IMG/VR virus record: IMGVR_UViG_3300013306_000020
Location: 1 to 48,730 of that record
Length of the DNA: 48,730 nt
Origin: a virus
Strand: one strand, 5' to 3'
A program made the translations under genes and the position numbers. The notes under the pieces were generated by a model. That model saw nothing but the letters and a program-made list of their open reading frames with translations, made no database searches and had not been told where the DNA came from. Every line of letters begins with the position of its first letter. Position 1 is the first letter of the stretch. This document shows positions 1 through 7,562 of the stretch, piece after piece.

Positions 1-99
1 GCCGGCCGCATCCCCCTCCACGAGGACACGGCCAGCATCACAACACTCTCACCAGCAGCGTGGGTTGTTGTGGTGTGCGCGATGTTGCGCACCCGGTGA
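1..99 (+). CDS. C-terminal end of an upstream late gene (partial)
   Basis: Reading from base 1, frame 1 stays open to a TGA at 97-99 and encodes about 32 residues. Codons up to about base 39 end almost only in G or C, as in the neighbouring late genes; the other two frames give unlikely compositions. The start lies outside the window. The peptide is too short to recognise. Its position just before a late promoter suggests the last gene of the preceding head/packaging operon. Confidence 0.4.
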   Translation, partial: AGRIPLHEDTASITTLSPAAWVVVVCAMLRTR

Positions 100-136
100 C
101 TGTAGGGGCGGGGTGGGACAGCCGAGCGTCACGGCG

Positions 137-166
137 CGACGGTAACCGGGCGGGTCAGGTCTGATG
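137..166 (+). promoter_or_regulatory. late-type promoter, copy 1
   Basis: CGACGGTA at 137-144 matches the repeated first box. After 16 bp the second box position holds CTGATG (161-166), a weak match to ACnnTG. GTG 173 lies 29 bp after the first box, the spacing seen at the other late genes without leaders. Confidence 0.55.
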
Positions 167-172
167 CGCCAC

Positions 173-475
173 GTGAGCGACAACACCACCACGAACGTAC
201 GCGCCGACGTTGTCGGCATCCTCGACGAGCTCGAAGAGGCCGCGCCGCTGCCGAAGGGCCCCAAGTGCGGGATCGCGGCCGCGCTGGAACGGATCGCCGC
301 GGAGGACAAGGTGATCGGCGCGAAGGTCGCCGAGCGCGTCGACGACACAAGGGTCGCCGCGTCTGCCCTCGCCGCGATCCTGACGAAGCGCACCGGGCTC
401 ACCATCTCCGGTCAGACCGTGCGTCGTCACCGCAACCGTGGCGACGCCGTGCGTGGCTGCCGGTGCCCGCGATGA
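173..475 (+). CDS. small HTH DNA-binding protein (100 aa)
   Basis: The protein has an N-terminal acidic segment, the phrase LPKGPKC, and a C-terminal helix-turn-helix-like stretch (ISGQTVRRHRNRG) ending in GCRCPR. Small proteins of this type sit just ahead of phage packaging or phosphoesterase genes and are often annotated as HTH or terminase-small-like; I recognise the type, not a specific function. GTG 173 is preferred over ATG 164 because it sits at the leaderless position for the late promoter. The stop overlaps the next start as ATGA. Confidence 0.75.
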   Translation: MSDNTTTNVRADVVGILDELEEAAPLPKGPKCGIAAALERIAAEDKVIGAKVAERVDDTRVAASALAAILTKRTGLTISGQTVRRHRNRGDAVRGCRCPR

Positions 476-1827
476 TCGGCGACGACGTCCTGGCCGACCT
501 CGAGAGCCTCGTGTCGCTCGGTGGCGGCCACGACAGCACCGTCCCGTCTCTCCCGGTCACCGTGAAGCCCGCTGCGGCCCCGAAGGGCTGGGAGGCGGGG
601 TACAAGGTCCTCGACGACGGTTCGATGCTCGTGACGACCGCTGCGACGTCGCTGCGGGTGCAGCACGACGAGGGTGCGTGGCGTGGGCTCGTGGAGTCGC
701 TCGGCATGGACGTCCCGGACGGGTGGTCGGTGCGTCTCGTGGAGGCGAAGCACGATCCTGCCGCGTGGGGGCGTGACGAGCAGTTCGTCGAGTGGCCTGA
801 CGCGGACGCGCGCGCCGAGAAGGGCCAGTCGCGGTGGACGAAGTCGCAGGCGACCCGTCAGCCGGTGTGGCGGTACCGGTTCGCGGTGGAGCCGTCCCGG
901 CAGAAGGTCCACGACGACGACGTCGCCGCGATGATCCGTGACGCGATGCGCCGGCGCCGGAAGCGGCCCGCGCCGGTCGCGGCCGCGCGCCGGTCGCTGA
1001 ACGTGGTCTACGCCGACCCGCAGGCCGGGAAGGTGGCCGTGCTCGGTGGGACGGAGCAGCTGGCCGGCCGGTTCGCCGAGTGCATGGACATGCTCGACGA
1101 CCACATCAGGGACCTGCGGCTCATCGGCCGCGCCCCGACGGAGGCCGCGTGGCTCGACGCCGGAGACTGCGTCGAGGGCTTCAACAACGTGACGTCGCAG
1201 AAGCAGACGAACGACCTGGTGATGACGCAGCAGATCCGCGTGCACCGCCGCTTCACCTACCACGGGCTCGACTACCTCGCCCGGACGTTCCCCGACGTGA
1301 CAGCCGCGAGTTGCGGCTCGAACCACGCCGAGGTGCGCGACGGGAAGGACCCCGCCGCGGGCCCCAACAACGACTGGGGGCTCGAGGTCCTCTCGCAGGT
1401 GCAGGACGGCTACTCCCGCAACCCGGACGCCTACGGGCACGTGAAGTTCGCGTACCCGAAGCCGTGGACCGACACCCTCGCCCTCGACCTCGGCGGGCTC
1501 CCCGTCGGCCTCGCGCACGGGCACCAGTTCCGGCCCGGTCAGGCGACGACGTGGTGGAAGGGCCAGACGTTCGGGAACCAGCCCATCACCGACGCCCGCG
1601 TGCTCGTGGCGGGTCACTACCACCATCTTGAGGCCAAAGAGTGCGGCGACGGGCGCCTCTTCCTCCAGGCTCCGACGATGGACTCAGGTAGCCCTTGGTT
1701 CACCCGTCTCTCGGGCGAGGTGAGCGTGCCCGGGCTCTTGGTGTTCTCCACGACGGAGGACGGGTGGGACGACCTGCGGATCCTCCGGCCGGACGCCCCC
1801 GAGGTGCCGACGCTCAAGGCGCTGTGA
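472..1827 (+). CDS. calcineurin-like metallophosphoesterase (451 aa)
   Basis: The C-terminal half carries the ordered metal-binding motifs of the family: YADPQ (Asp about 182), AGD (Asp about 232), SNHAE (Asn/His about 284-285), AHGHQ (His about 351) and GHYHH (His about 382 and 384). These ligand two metals to hydrolyse phosphomonoesters or diesters. The substrate is unknown; phage members are usually encoded with head or packaging genes. The N-terminal 170 residues are not recognised. ATG 472 is chosen because it gives an ATGA overlap with the preceding gene. The 3' end overlaps the convergent gene at 1814 by 14 bp. Confidence 0.85.
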   Translation: MIGDDVLADLESLVSLGGGHDSTVPSLPVTVKPAAAPKGWEAGYKVLDDGSMLVTTAATSLRVQHDEGAWRGLVESLGMDVPDGWSVRLVEAKHDPAAWGRDEQFVEWPDADARAEKGQSRWTKSQATRQPVWRYRFAVEPSRQKVHDDDVAAMIRDAMRRRRKRPAPVAAARRSLNVVYADPQAGKVAVLGGTEQLAGRFAECMDMLDDHIRDLRLIGRAPTEAAWLDAGDCVEGFNNVTSQKQTNDLVMTQQIRVHRRFTYHGLDYLARTFPDVTAASCGSNHAEVRDGKDPAAGPNNDWGLEVLSQVQDGYSRNPDAYGHVKFAYPKPWTDTLALDLGGLPVGLAHGHQFRPGQATTWWKGQTFGNQPITDARVLVAGHYHHLEAKECGDGRLFLQAPTMDSGSPWFTRLSGEVSVPGLLVFSTTEDGWDDLRILRPDAPEVPTLKAL

Positions 1828-2326
1828 GCCGGTACGTCGTCCCCTCCGGCTCCGGGCGCACGAGGATCACGCCCGTGTCGACGAGGTTCCCCTCGTCGTC
1901 CCACAGCATCGTCTCGTAGTCGCCGACTCCGCTTCCGGCGAGGTGCGCCAGCGCAGACGCCAAGGTGCTGTCGAACATCGAGTCGGGGATCTCGCTGTCG
2001 CGCACGGTGACGTTCATGGCTTCCAGCTCGGGGTTGTCGCCGAGGCGGGCGCCCATCCCCCATCGCTTCGTCTTGTCCAGGGCCTCGTCGAGGTCCTCCT
2101 GCGTCCGGTCGCCCGAGGTGACCCACTCGCGGGCCTGCCACACGTCGGAGACGGCCTGCGGGATCGGTGCGTTGAGCGTCGCGAGCAGCTCGCGGGTCCA
2201 GGCGGTGACGGGGTGCCCGTCGGGCAGGTCGCGGGCCATGCGCTCGAGCGAGTCGATCCCGGCATACCTCGCGACGTCAGCGGGCGTCTCCCGGTGACAC
2301 AGGTAGTTGTAGGAGCCGCCGCTCAT
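1814..2326 (-). CDS. hypothetical protein with MSGGSYNYL start (170 aa)
   Basis: This is the last gene of a three-gene minus-strand operon. It begins MSGGSYNYLCHRE, an N-terminus I associate with scattered phage and bacterial proteins of unknown role. It is soluble, acidic and rich in Glu/Asp with no clear catalytic motif. Its ATG overlaps the TGA of the upstream membrane gene (ATGA), so it is probably translationally coupled. The C-terminus overlaps the convergent metallophosphoesterase gene. Confidence 0.8.
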   Translation of the reverse strand: MSGGSYNYLCHRETPADVARYAGIDSLERMARDLPDGHPVTAWTRELLATLNAPIPQAVSDVWQAREWVTSGDRTQEDLDEALDKTKRWGMGARLGDNPELEAMNVTVRDSEIPDSMFDSTLASALAHLAGSGVGDYETMLWDDEGNLVDTGVILVRPEPEGTTYRLTAP

Positions 2327-2511
2327 GCGAGGACCAGCATCCAGACGGCGACGTCACCGGCCAGCACGGCGGGCAGCAAGGACAGCGCGCCGAGCATGAG
2401 CAGGTCGGCGTCCCTCTTGCGCCGAGCCCGGCGCGAGAGGACGAACAGCCACACCGAGAGGGCGAGTAGCAGGGCCGAGGCCGCCAGCAGGAGGGTCATC
2501 AGGCCGCTCAT
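2323..2511 (-). CDS. small two-helix membrane protein (62 aa)
   Basis: Two hydrophobic segments (about residues 4-25 and 39-62) flank a basic loop with RRARRKRD, giving an inner-membrane hairpin. The protein is not recognised. It is coupled by ATGA overlaps to both neighbours, upstream at 2508-2511 and downstream at 2323-2326. In this cassette it may form a membrane complex with the product of 2508-2732. Confidence 0.75.
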   Translation of the reverse strand: MSGLMTLLLAASALLLALSVWLFVLSRRARRKRDADLLMLGALSLLPAVLAGDVAVWMLVLA

Positions 2512-2732
2512 GCGGAGACCAGGGCATCCAACAGGAACGGCGTCGTCCAAATCGCGAGGTTGCCGACGGTGACGAACCCGAGCGCCAGGAGCATCGCGCG
2601 GCGGTGCTCGCGCCGGGCTTCCGGGGACCCGAGGGGGCTCTCCGGCCAGAGCGCCGTTGCCATGAGGTAGGCGCCGGCGATCAGGAACGTGAGGCACGTT
2701 CCGATGATGCGGACTTTGGTGTAGATGTCCAT
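2508..2732 (-). CDS. small two-helix membrane protein (74 aa)
   Basis: This is the first gene of the minus-strand cassette. It has hydrophobic helices at about residues 7-29 and 48-72 with a charged middle (PEARREHRR), so it is probably a small membrane protein. The ATG has a good GGAG Shine-Dalgarno and a hairpin leader identical in style to the early genes, so it is probably expressed early although it lies among late genes. Exclusion or envelope modification are possible roles, not demonstrated. Confidence 0.8.
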   Translation of the reverse strand: MDIYTKVRIIGTCLTFLIAGAYLMATALWPESPLGSPEARREHRRAMLLALGFVTVGNLAIWTTPFLLDALVSA

Positions 2733-2749
2733 GTCTCTCCTTGTGGTGG

Positions 2750-2800
2750 GCGGGCGCTTCCCGCACTCATCACGTTAGAGGGTTGACGCTTCGTCGTCAA
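2750..2800 (-). promoter_or_regulatory. early-type promoter with 5' hairpin leader (minus strand)
   Basis: On the minus strand: TTGACG (2795-2800), 17 bp, TAACGT (2772-2777). The hairpin GCGGG-AAGCG-CCCGC (2750-2764) follows, then CACCACAAGGAG and the ATG at 2732. A 19-bp block covering the spacer end and -10 is identical to that of the promoter at 46317. TTGACG/CGTCAA also forms an inverted repeat around the -35 (2783-2800), a possible operator. Confidence 0.75.
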
Positions 2801-2810
2801 TGGTAGCGGG

Positions 2811-2840
2811 CGACAGTAGCTCGCGACGCGGTGGACGGTG
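2811..2840 (+). promoter_or_regulatory. late-type promoter, copy 2
   Basis: CGACAGTA (2811-2818), 16 bp, ACGGTG (2835-2840). The start codon GTG 2847 places the boxes at -36..-29 and -12..-7. It lies back-to-back with the minus-strand early promoter. Confidence 0.7.
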
Positions 2841-2846
2841 CGGTCC

Positions 2847-3053
2847 GTGAGCAGAACGAACCTGACCCGCGCCCCGTCGTGCGCGGCATGCCAGACACCG
2901 ACCGACGACCTCGACGAGAACGGCGAATGCTTCGACTGCGCAGACGTCCCCGAGCTCGACCTCGAGACCACCCCCATCTGCTACGAGTGCGGCAACGATA
3001 TCGGCCCGTACGACGGGCTGTGCCTCGACTGCCTGGAAGAGCGGGACGGGTGA
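2847..3053 (+). CDS. zinc-ribbon-like small protein (68 aa)
   Basis: Four CxxC pairs (CAAC, CFDC, CYEC, CLDC) are spread over an acidic 68-residue chain, consistent with two zinc-binding ribbons. Such phage proteins are usually hypothetical. GTG 2847 is chosen over GTG 2838 from its spacing to the late promoter; there is no Shine-Dalgarno, so the mRNA is probably leaderless. The next late promoter starts 6 bp after its stop. Confidence 0.7.
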   Translation: MSRTNLTRAPSCAACQTPTDDLDENGECFDCADVPELDLETTPICYECGNDIGPYDGLCLDCLEERDG

Positions 3054-3058
3054 GGACG

Positions 3059-3088
3059 CGACGGTAGCGCGGCCGCCGGCGCACCGTG
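3059..3088 (+). promoter_or_regulatory. late-type promoter, copy 3
   Basis: CGACGGTA (3059-3066), 16 bp, ACCGTG (3083-3088), then only five bases before ATG 3094. No Shine-Dalgarno is present. Confidence 0.75.
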
Positions 3089-3093
3089 CCGCC

Positions 3094-3744
3094 ATGACGA
3101 CCCCCAACGCTGTCACCGCTCCCCCGTCCACCACAACCCCGTCCCCTACCCGGGGCCCGGTCCTCATCGGGCTCTCCGGCTACGCCAACACCGGCAAGGA
3201 CGCGGCCGCGGCCGCGCTCGTCGAGTCCGGCTGGCTCCTGGGCAAGTTCTCCCAGCCGATGAAGGACGCCGCGTACGCCGCGAACCCGCAGGTCGTCGCC
3301 AACGGCGTCACCTACCGGTACGCGAGCCTCATCGACGCCTACGGCATCGAGCAGGCCAAGGAGCTGTTCCCCGTCGTCCGTGAGTTCCAGCAGGACCTCG
3401 GCAAGGGCATGCGTGACGTGCTCGGCGAGAACGTGTGGGTCGACGCCGCCATGGCGAAGATCCCCGACACCGCCGCCGCGGTGTTCGTCGACTGCCGGTT
3501 CCCCAACGAGGCAGACGCGATCCGCGCCCGCGACGGGCTCGTCATCCGCATCAACCGTCCCGGCGTGGAGGCAGCGCGCCGCCCCGACGGCACGGTGCAC
3601 ATCAGCGAGACCGCCATGGACGACTACGTGTTCGACGTCGTCATCGACAACGACGGCACGCTCGAGGACCTCCGGGAGAAGGTCGGGGCCGTGGTCGGCG
3701 ACTGGATCCTCGGGTGGGTGTTCGAGTCGGAGCGGGCGACGTAA
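3094..3744 (+). CDS. deoxynucleoside monophosphate kinase-like protein (216 aa)
   Basis: After a Thr/Pro-rich tail of about 20 residues comes a P-loop, GLSGYANTGKD (residues about 26-36), the variant Walker A of phage dNMP kinases. Downstream, VFVDCRFPNEAD and VIRINRP fit the core and LID region of the family. It would phosphorylate dNMPs for phage DNA synthesis. Being behind a late promoter among virion genes is unusual but seen in actinophages. The family assignment is good; substrate specificity is not visible. Confidence 0.8.
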   Translation: MTTPNAVTAPPSTTTPSPTRGPVLIGLSGYANTGKDAAAAALVESGWLLGKFSQPMKDAAYAANPQVVANGVTYRYASLIDAYGIEQAKELFPVVREFQQDLGKGMRDVLGENVWVDAAMAKIPDTAAAVFVDCRFPNEADAIRARDGLVIRINRPGVEAARRPDGTVHISETAMDDYVFDVVIDNDGTLEDLREKVGAVVGDWILGWVFESERAT

Positions 3745-3766
3745 GCAGCCCCGGTCCGGCAGCCTC
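3737..3766 (+). promoter_or_regulatory. weak late-type promoter, copy 4
   Basis: CGACGTAA (3737-3744) overlaps the end of the kinase gene. At 16 bp spacing the second box is AGCCTC (3761-3766). It is a weaker match than the other copies. The gene at 3808 has its own Shine-Dalgarno (AAGGAAGG), so a leader would be present. Confidence 0.35.
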
Positions 3767-3807
3767 ACGCGCGGATATCCACTCACACAAGGAAGGCACC
3801 ACCCATC

Positions 3808-4278
3808 ATGGGCATCTTCAAGACAGACGGCACGCGCGTCACCAAGGCCACGTTCCCCGCGACCGCAGTCCCCGCCGGTGACGTCCCGAAGGTTCTCTCC
3901 GAGGACCTCTACGCCACCCGCCGGTTCCACGACGACTACGACGGCAAGCCCGACGGGTCCATCAAGACGATCCTCGCCAAGGCCGGCACGGTCATGAAGC
4001 AGAGCCAGATCGACGCCCTGTTCCCGGACGCGACGATCAGCACCGTCACCCCGGCCACCGGTGGCATCGCTGGCGGCACCGTCGTCACGATCCGCGGCAC
4101 GAACCTCGACGGCGTCTCGTCGGTCACGTTCGGCGGCACCGCCGGCACGGCCCTGAACGTCGTCTCCCCCAAGGAGATCCGCGTCACCACCCCGGCCAAG
4201 ACCGCCGGTGCGGTCAACGTCGCGGTCGTCGACGACTCCGGGACGCAGACCAAGACCAACGGCTTCACGTTCGCGTGA
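3808..4278 (+). CDS. IPT/TIG-domain virion protein (156 aa)
   Basis: The C-terminal half (about residues 74-156) is an IPT/TIG immunoglobulin-like fold: VTPATGGIAGGTVVTIRG, NLDGVSSVTFGGTAG and VNVAVVDDSG. The N-terminal 70 residues are unrecognised. In phages these domains decorate capsid or tail proteins, so a head decoration or similar virion role is likely. The start has AAGGAAGG upstream. A strong hairpin terminator follows directly, suggesting high expression as a single gene. Confidence 0.75.
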   Translation: MGIFKTDGTRVTKATFPATAVPAGDVPKVLSEDLYATRRFHDDYDGKPDGSIKTILAKAGTVMKQSQIDALFPDATISTVTPATGGIAGGTVVTIRGTNLDGVSSVTFGGTAGTALNVVSPKEIRVTTPAKTAGAVNVAVVDDSGTQTKTNGFTFA

Positions 4279-4285
4279 TCGTGAC

Positions 4286-4317
4286 CAGCTCGGGGCGTCA
4301 GGGGGCGCCCCGAGCTG
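4286..4317 (+). terminator. strong hairpin terminator
   Basis: CAGCTCGGGGCG (4286-4297) pairs perfectly with CGCCCCGAGCTG (4306-4317) over an 8-nt loop, just after the IPT gene. There is no long T run, as is usual in high-GC phages. The next late promoter begins 8 bp later. Confidence 0.7.
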
Positions 4318-4324
4318 TAGCGCG

Positions 4325-4354
4325 AGACACAAGCCACGGAAACCCACCACCCTG
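4325..4354 (+). promoter_or_regulatory. late-type promoter, copy 5
   Basis: AGACACAA (4325-4332), 16 bp, ACCCTG (4349-4354). The next gene starts at 4393 with TTGGAGG, so this copy makes an mRNA with a leader of roughly 30 nt. Confidence 0.55.
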
Positions 4355-4392
4355 CACCTGACCAGCCCACTGACTCACCCCTTGGAGGGGAA

Positions 4393-5031
4393 ATGGCAAC
4401 CAGCACGACTCGCAAGACGGCCGCCAAGAAGGCCGCCACCCCCGCCAAGGCCGCCGAGGTCGAGGCCCCCAAGCCCGACGTCGTCGAGACCGTCGAAGAG
4501 CAGGACGCGCCCGCCCCGGTCGACGAGCCCGAGGTCGACGTCGTCGACGAGAGCGGCGACGACGAGAGCGGCGACGAGCAGGACTCCGACGAGTCGGCCG
4601 ACGAGCCCGAGGCCCCCGAGGCTCCCCGCCAGACGCCCGGCACCGCCGCGCTCGAGGCCCCCGAGAACCGCATCCCGCCCGGCAACGGCGTCGAGCCCAC
4701 CAGCATCGTCCGGGACGGCTCCGGCCAGCTCTCCGTCGACATGCTCACGCAGGGCCCGACCGAGGTCCGCTCCGAGCTCTACGACAACGCCACCGGCACT
4801 CCCCCGAACCCCGACGACGTGTTCGACCTGGAGTTCCCCAACGGTCAGGCCGTCATCTGCCAGGTCCGCCTCTGCGAGAACCTCTGGATCACCGGCCAGA
4901 AGGAGCCGATGAGCCGCCTCGTCATGGCACGCGGCCAGCGCACCGACCGCGCCTACGCCGAGCAGATCATCGCCATCCTCAAGCGCCAGCTCGACGCCGA
5001 CGCCGAGCCCGCCGGCCCGCTCGAGGTCTGA
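4393..5031 (+). CDS. acidic low-complexity structural-region protein (212 aa)
   Basis: The first 85 residues are low complexity: a Lys/Ala-rich start, then long Asp/Glu-rich stretches (DESGDDESGDEQDSDES). The remaining 125 residues form a normal globular-looking domain. I do not recognise it. It lies between the IPT protein and the connector gene, so a head protein or scaffold-like role is possible. The Shine-Dalgarno is CTTGGAGGGG just before ATG. Confidence 0.7.
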   Translation: MATSTTRKTAAKKAATPAKAAEVEAPKPDVVETVEEQDAPAPVDEPEVDVVDESGDDESGDEQDSDESADEPEAPEAPRQTPGTAALEAPENRIPPGNGVEPTSIVRDGSGQLSVDMLTQGPTEVRSELYDNATGTPPNPDDVFDLEFPNGQAVICQVRLCENLWITGQKEPMSRLVMARGQRTDRAYAEQIIAILKRQLDADAEPAGPLEV

Positions 5032-5042
5032 TCCACCACACA

Positions 5043-5080
5043 GGGTGGCGCGGCCCTGACCGCTCGGCGCCGCGCCACCC
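5043..5080 (+). terminator. GC-rich hairpin, possible terminator or attenuator
   Basis: GGGTGGCGCGGC (5043-5054) and GCCGCGCCACCC (5069-5080) form a perfect 12-bp stem with a 14-nt loop. No late promoter follows, so it may only partly terminate or may shape the mRNA. Confidence 0.55.
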
Positions 5081-5101
5081 GCAGTCCCGAAGGGAAGCAG
5101 C

Positions 5102-5704
5102 ATGACCGTCGACGTCAACACGCTCGTCGTGCAGCCGACTGAGCTCGCGAGCAAGGTCGGCGTCACCAACCCGTCTCAGGTGCAGCTGGAGGCGATCGCC
5201 GAGGCGATCCTCGACGCGCAGGCCGACGTCGAGGGCTTCCTCAACCGGGACGGGCTCGTCCCCACCGTCGTCACCCTGACCGGGCTCACTCCCCTGCTCG
5301 GCGCCGACCTCGGCTCGTACAAGGCGTGGCGCGAGTCCTACCAGTTCGACGACGACGTCGAGGTCGTCTCCTACACGCCCGTGGCCGGTGAGGTCGACGT
5401 CTACGACGTCGAGTTCAAGGTCGGGTTCGACGGACCGAACAAGCGGCCCGTCGTCCGCTACGTCCGCGCCCACGCGCTCCGTGGGCTCCGGGAGGACGAG
5501 GCGTACGGCTTCCCCCTCCGGCGGATCGTCAACAACATGTCCGCCGACGGCCAGTCCGTCGGGTTCGAGCCGCGCCCGACCGCTGAGGGCGCGCCCGGCG
5601 CGCTGCCGACGCTCAAGAGCCTGCGGCAGTTCAAGCGCATGTCGATCCACGCCGGGAACCGCGCCAACGGCCGCCTGTGGCCCAACTCCGGGATCCGGCT
5701 GTGA
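5102..5704 (+). CDS. head-to-tail connector (200 aa)
   Basis: Size, position and the N-terminal pattern (helical, with VQLEAIAEAILDAQADVEGFLNR) fit the adaptor-type connector that docks under the portal in siphoviruses. Residues 60-130 are beta-rich. The next genes fit the usual stopper, neck, tail terminator and tail tube order. The exact subfamily is not assignable by eye. An AAGGGAAG Shine-Dalgarno precedes ATG 5102. Confidence 0.65.
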   Translation: MTVDVNTLVVQPTELASKVGVTNPSQVQLEAIAEAILDAQADVEGFLNRDGLVPTVVTLTGLTPLLGADLGSYKAWRESYQFDDDVEVVSYTPVAGEVDVYDVEFKVGFDGPNKRPVVRYVRAHALRGLREDEAYGFPLRRIVNNMSADGQSVGFEPRPTAEGAPGALPTLKSLRQFKRMSIHAGNRANGRLWPNSGIRL

Positions 5705-5783
5705 CCGCGCCGGCGCGCTTCGTTGGGCGCGGTCCGTGTGGCGCGCCCGGCGCGGTCCGGCGCGCCCGGGAGGTGGCGCGCCC

Positions 5784-6125
5784 ATGGCGGTGATGATGCC
5801 GAACACGACGCTGACGCTCCGGCGCAAGGAGCACCAGTACGAGGAGGACTCGCACGGCGTCCCTGTCGCCAAGGCCACGTGGGGCGCGCCCGTCGGGCCT
5901 GTCGTCGGCGCGGTCGCCACCCCCGAGGACGGCGACACGTCGGCCGCGCCGCGCCGGTTCCGCGCCGACATGGCGCTCCACCCGATCCGGCCCGACGACG
6001 AGCTCACCGACGCCGAGGGGCGCGTCTACATCGTGCGCACGGCGCGGAAGAACGTCATGCCCGGCTACGACTACCTCGACCACGTCGGCGGCACTGCCGA
6101 GCTCACCCCGCCCTACGTGCCCTGA
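5784..6125 (+). CDS. head-tail stopper-like protein (113 aa)
   Basis: This is a short beta-rich protein with FRADMALHPIRPDDELTDAEGRVYIVRTARKN, resembling stopper proteins that plug the connector. The ATG is preceded by GGGAGG. The leader (5706-5783) consists of GGCGCGCCCGG / GCGGTCC direct repeats. The stop overlaps the next start as TGATG. Confidence 0.6.
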   Translation: MAVMMPNTTLTLRRKEHQYEEDSHGVPVAKATWGAPVGPVVGAVATPEDGDTSAAPRRFRADMALHPIRPDDELTDAEGRVYIVRTARKNVMPGYDYLDHVGGTAELTPPYVP

Positions 6126-6715
6126 TGGGCGAGTTCAAGCCCGTCCCCAACCTCGACCAGCTCATCGCCAAGATGATCGAGGGCGAGGTGGCCCGCGTCG
6201 TGCGCGAGACGGAGGCTGAGGCGAAGCGGCAGGCGCCGCCGACGAAGGAGTGGCGCACGGCGATGGACGCCCACGTGCGTCGCACCCACCGGGCCATGAA
6301 CGGCGAGGTGCTCCCGGAGAACCTGCGCTTCAAGGTGCAGGCCTACGAGTGGGACATCGAGCACCCCGGCGCGATGCCGGTCGAGCGGAACATGGAGGGC
6401 GGCCACCAGTCCCGCGACGCCCCGATCGCGCCCGGCGCGTTCTCCTACATGCGGGAGCCTCGAGACCACTCTGCCGGGCATCTTGTCCAGATCGTGTCGT
6501 GCCGGTGCCAGATCATCCTCGACCCGGAGGGCGTCGCGAAGATGGTCGGGTCGACCGCGGTGACCGTCCGCGGCACGAAGGTGTCCGGGACCGTGTACGC
6601 CGACGGGAAGGACGTCATCGCCGCCGAGTACGGCGACGAATACCCGGGCGGGTTCGTCGCCGAGGGCACCTTCTTCATGCACAAGACGGTCGTCGCGATG
6701 GGCAACCGCGCGTAG
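6125..6715 (+). CDS. neck or minor head protein (196 aa)
   Basis: The protein has an N-terminal charged helix with an IxxMIExEVARVVRETEAEAKR heptad-like pattern, then a middle PVERNMEGGHQSRDAP and a C-terminal VRGTKVSGTVYADGKD. Its position between stopper and tail terminator matches the HK97 gp10-like or minor head protein slot. The family is not certain. The start is coupled (TGATG) to the previous gene, and a late promoter begins 5 bp after its stop. Confidence 0.55.
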   Translation: MGEFKPVPNLDQLIAKMIEGEVARVVRETEAEAKRQAPPTKEWRTAMDAHVRRTHRAMNGEVLPENLRFKVQAYEWDIEHPGAMPVERNMEGGHQSRDAPIAPGAFSYMREPRDHSAGHLVQIVSCRCQIILDPEGVAKMVGSTAVTVRGTKVSGTVYADGKDVIAAEYGDEYPGGFVAEGTFFMHKTVVAMGNRA

Positions 6716-6719
6716 CCCG

Positions 6720-6749
6720 CGACACTAGGCCAGCGCGACCTTCACAGTG
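6720..6749 (+). promoter_or_regulatory. late-type promoter, copy 6
   Basis: CGACACTA (6720-6727), 16 bp, ACAGTG (6744-6749). ATG 6756 puts the boxes at -36..-29 and -12..-7, a textbook arrangement for a leaderless transcript. Confidence 0.8.
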
Positions 6750-6755
6750 CCGGGC

Positions 6756-7049
6756 ATGAGCGCAACGAACCGCACCCAGGACAAGGGCGGCAAGCCCGCC
6801 GGCATCGAGGACAAGGCCCTCGCCCCCGCCGTCGAGGACAAGGCCGCCGAGGTCGAAGCCCCCGCCGTCGAGAGCGACGAGCCGGCCGCGCCGTCGATCG
6901 CCAACCCGACCGACATCACCCTCTCCACCCACTACGAGTACCGGGGCGAGCACTACAACCCCGGCGCGCAGATCGTCGTCGACGGTGAGACCGCCTACGG
7001 CCTCATCGGTGGCGGCTTCGCGACCGCAGGGCACGCCGAGCAGTCGTGA
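6756..7049 (+). CDS. small virion-region protein (97 aa)
   Basis: The first 45 residues are Ala/Glu/Lys/Pro-rich and probably disordered. The rest (ITLSTHYEYRGEHYNPGAQIVVDGETAYGLIGGG) is a compact beta-rich domain. It is not recognised. ATG 6756 is chosen over GTG 6747 from the promoter spacing. It overlaps the tail terminator gene by GTGA, so it belongs to the head-tail joining operon. Confidence 0.65.
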   Translation: MSATNRTQDKGGKPAGIEDKALAPAVEDKAAEVEAPAVESDEPAAPSIANPTDITLSTHYEYRGEHYNPGAQIVVDGETAYGLIGGGFATAGHAEQS

Positions 7050-7477
7050 GCGACGCCGACCTCTCCGCGTCCGACCCGGTCGCTGAGGTCATCTGGCACC
7101 TGAAGAACGACCCCGTCGTCGAGGAAGCCCTCGGCGGGCCCGGTCATGTCTCCGGCACGCCCAGGGACCCGTTCCCTCACGTCGTCGTCAAGATCGGCTC
7201 CACCGGCCAGCTCGAGCAGATGCGGTCCACGATCGGGCACGAGGTGACCGTCGAGTTCTACGGCCCGATGGACGGGTCTCTCGGCCCGGCGGACATGTGG
7301 CGGCTCTTCATGGTGGTGCTGACCTCGATCACGCGCATGGCCGACCGGGACCACCCGGCCGGCCGTCCCGTCGTGCACAACTCCCGCGTGCAGGGCGGCA
7401 CCCCCGACCAGCCCCTCTCGACCGGTCAGCGCCGCTACACCAGCACGGCGTTCATCAAGCTCGGCCTCGTCCAGTAG
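7046..7477 (+). CDS. tail terminator (143 aa)
   Basis: Length, position directly before the major tail protein, and the pattern DPVAEVIWHLKNDP ... ITRMADRDHPAG ... LSTGQRRYTSTAFIKLGL fit siphovirus tail terminator proteins, which cap the tail tube and join it to the head. GTG start, coupled by GTGA to the previous gene. Confidence 0.7.
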   Translation: MSDADLSASDPVAEVIWHLKNDPVVEEALGGPGHVSGTPRDPFPHVVVKIGSTGQLEQMRSTIGHEVTVEFYGPMDGSLGPADMWRLFMVVLTSITRMADRDHPAGRPVVHNSRVQGGTPDQPLSTGQRRYTSTAFIKLGLVQ

Positions 7478-7486
7478 CGCAGCCCG

Positions 7487-7516
7487 CGACACTAACGGGT
7501 CCACTCAGCGACCCTC
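7487..7516 (+). promoter_or_regulatory. late-type promoter, copy 7
   Basis: CGACACTA (7487-7494), 16 bp, ACCCTC (7511-7516). It feeds the major tail protein gene, whose start is 47 bp further and has a purine-rich Shine-Dalgarno (GGAAGAGAG), so this mRNA has a leader. Confidence 0.65.
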
Positions 7517-7562
7517 CCTCCCGACCGGTAACCACCTCGATCGGAAGAGAGAACACCCCAGC

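Noticed and set aside
427-1626. 399-codon minus-strand frame opposite the metallophosphoesterase
   Set aside because: Low-complexity antisense shadow; the plus strand carries the full set of metal motifs.
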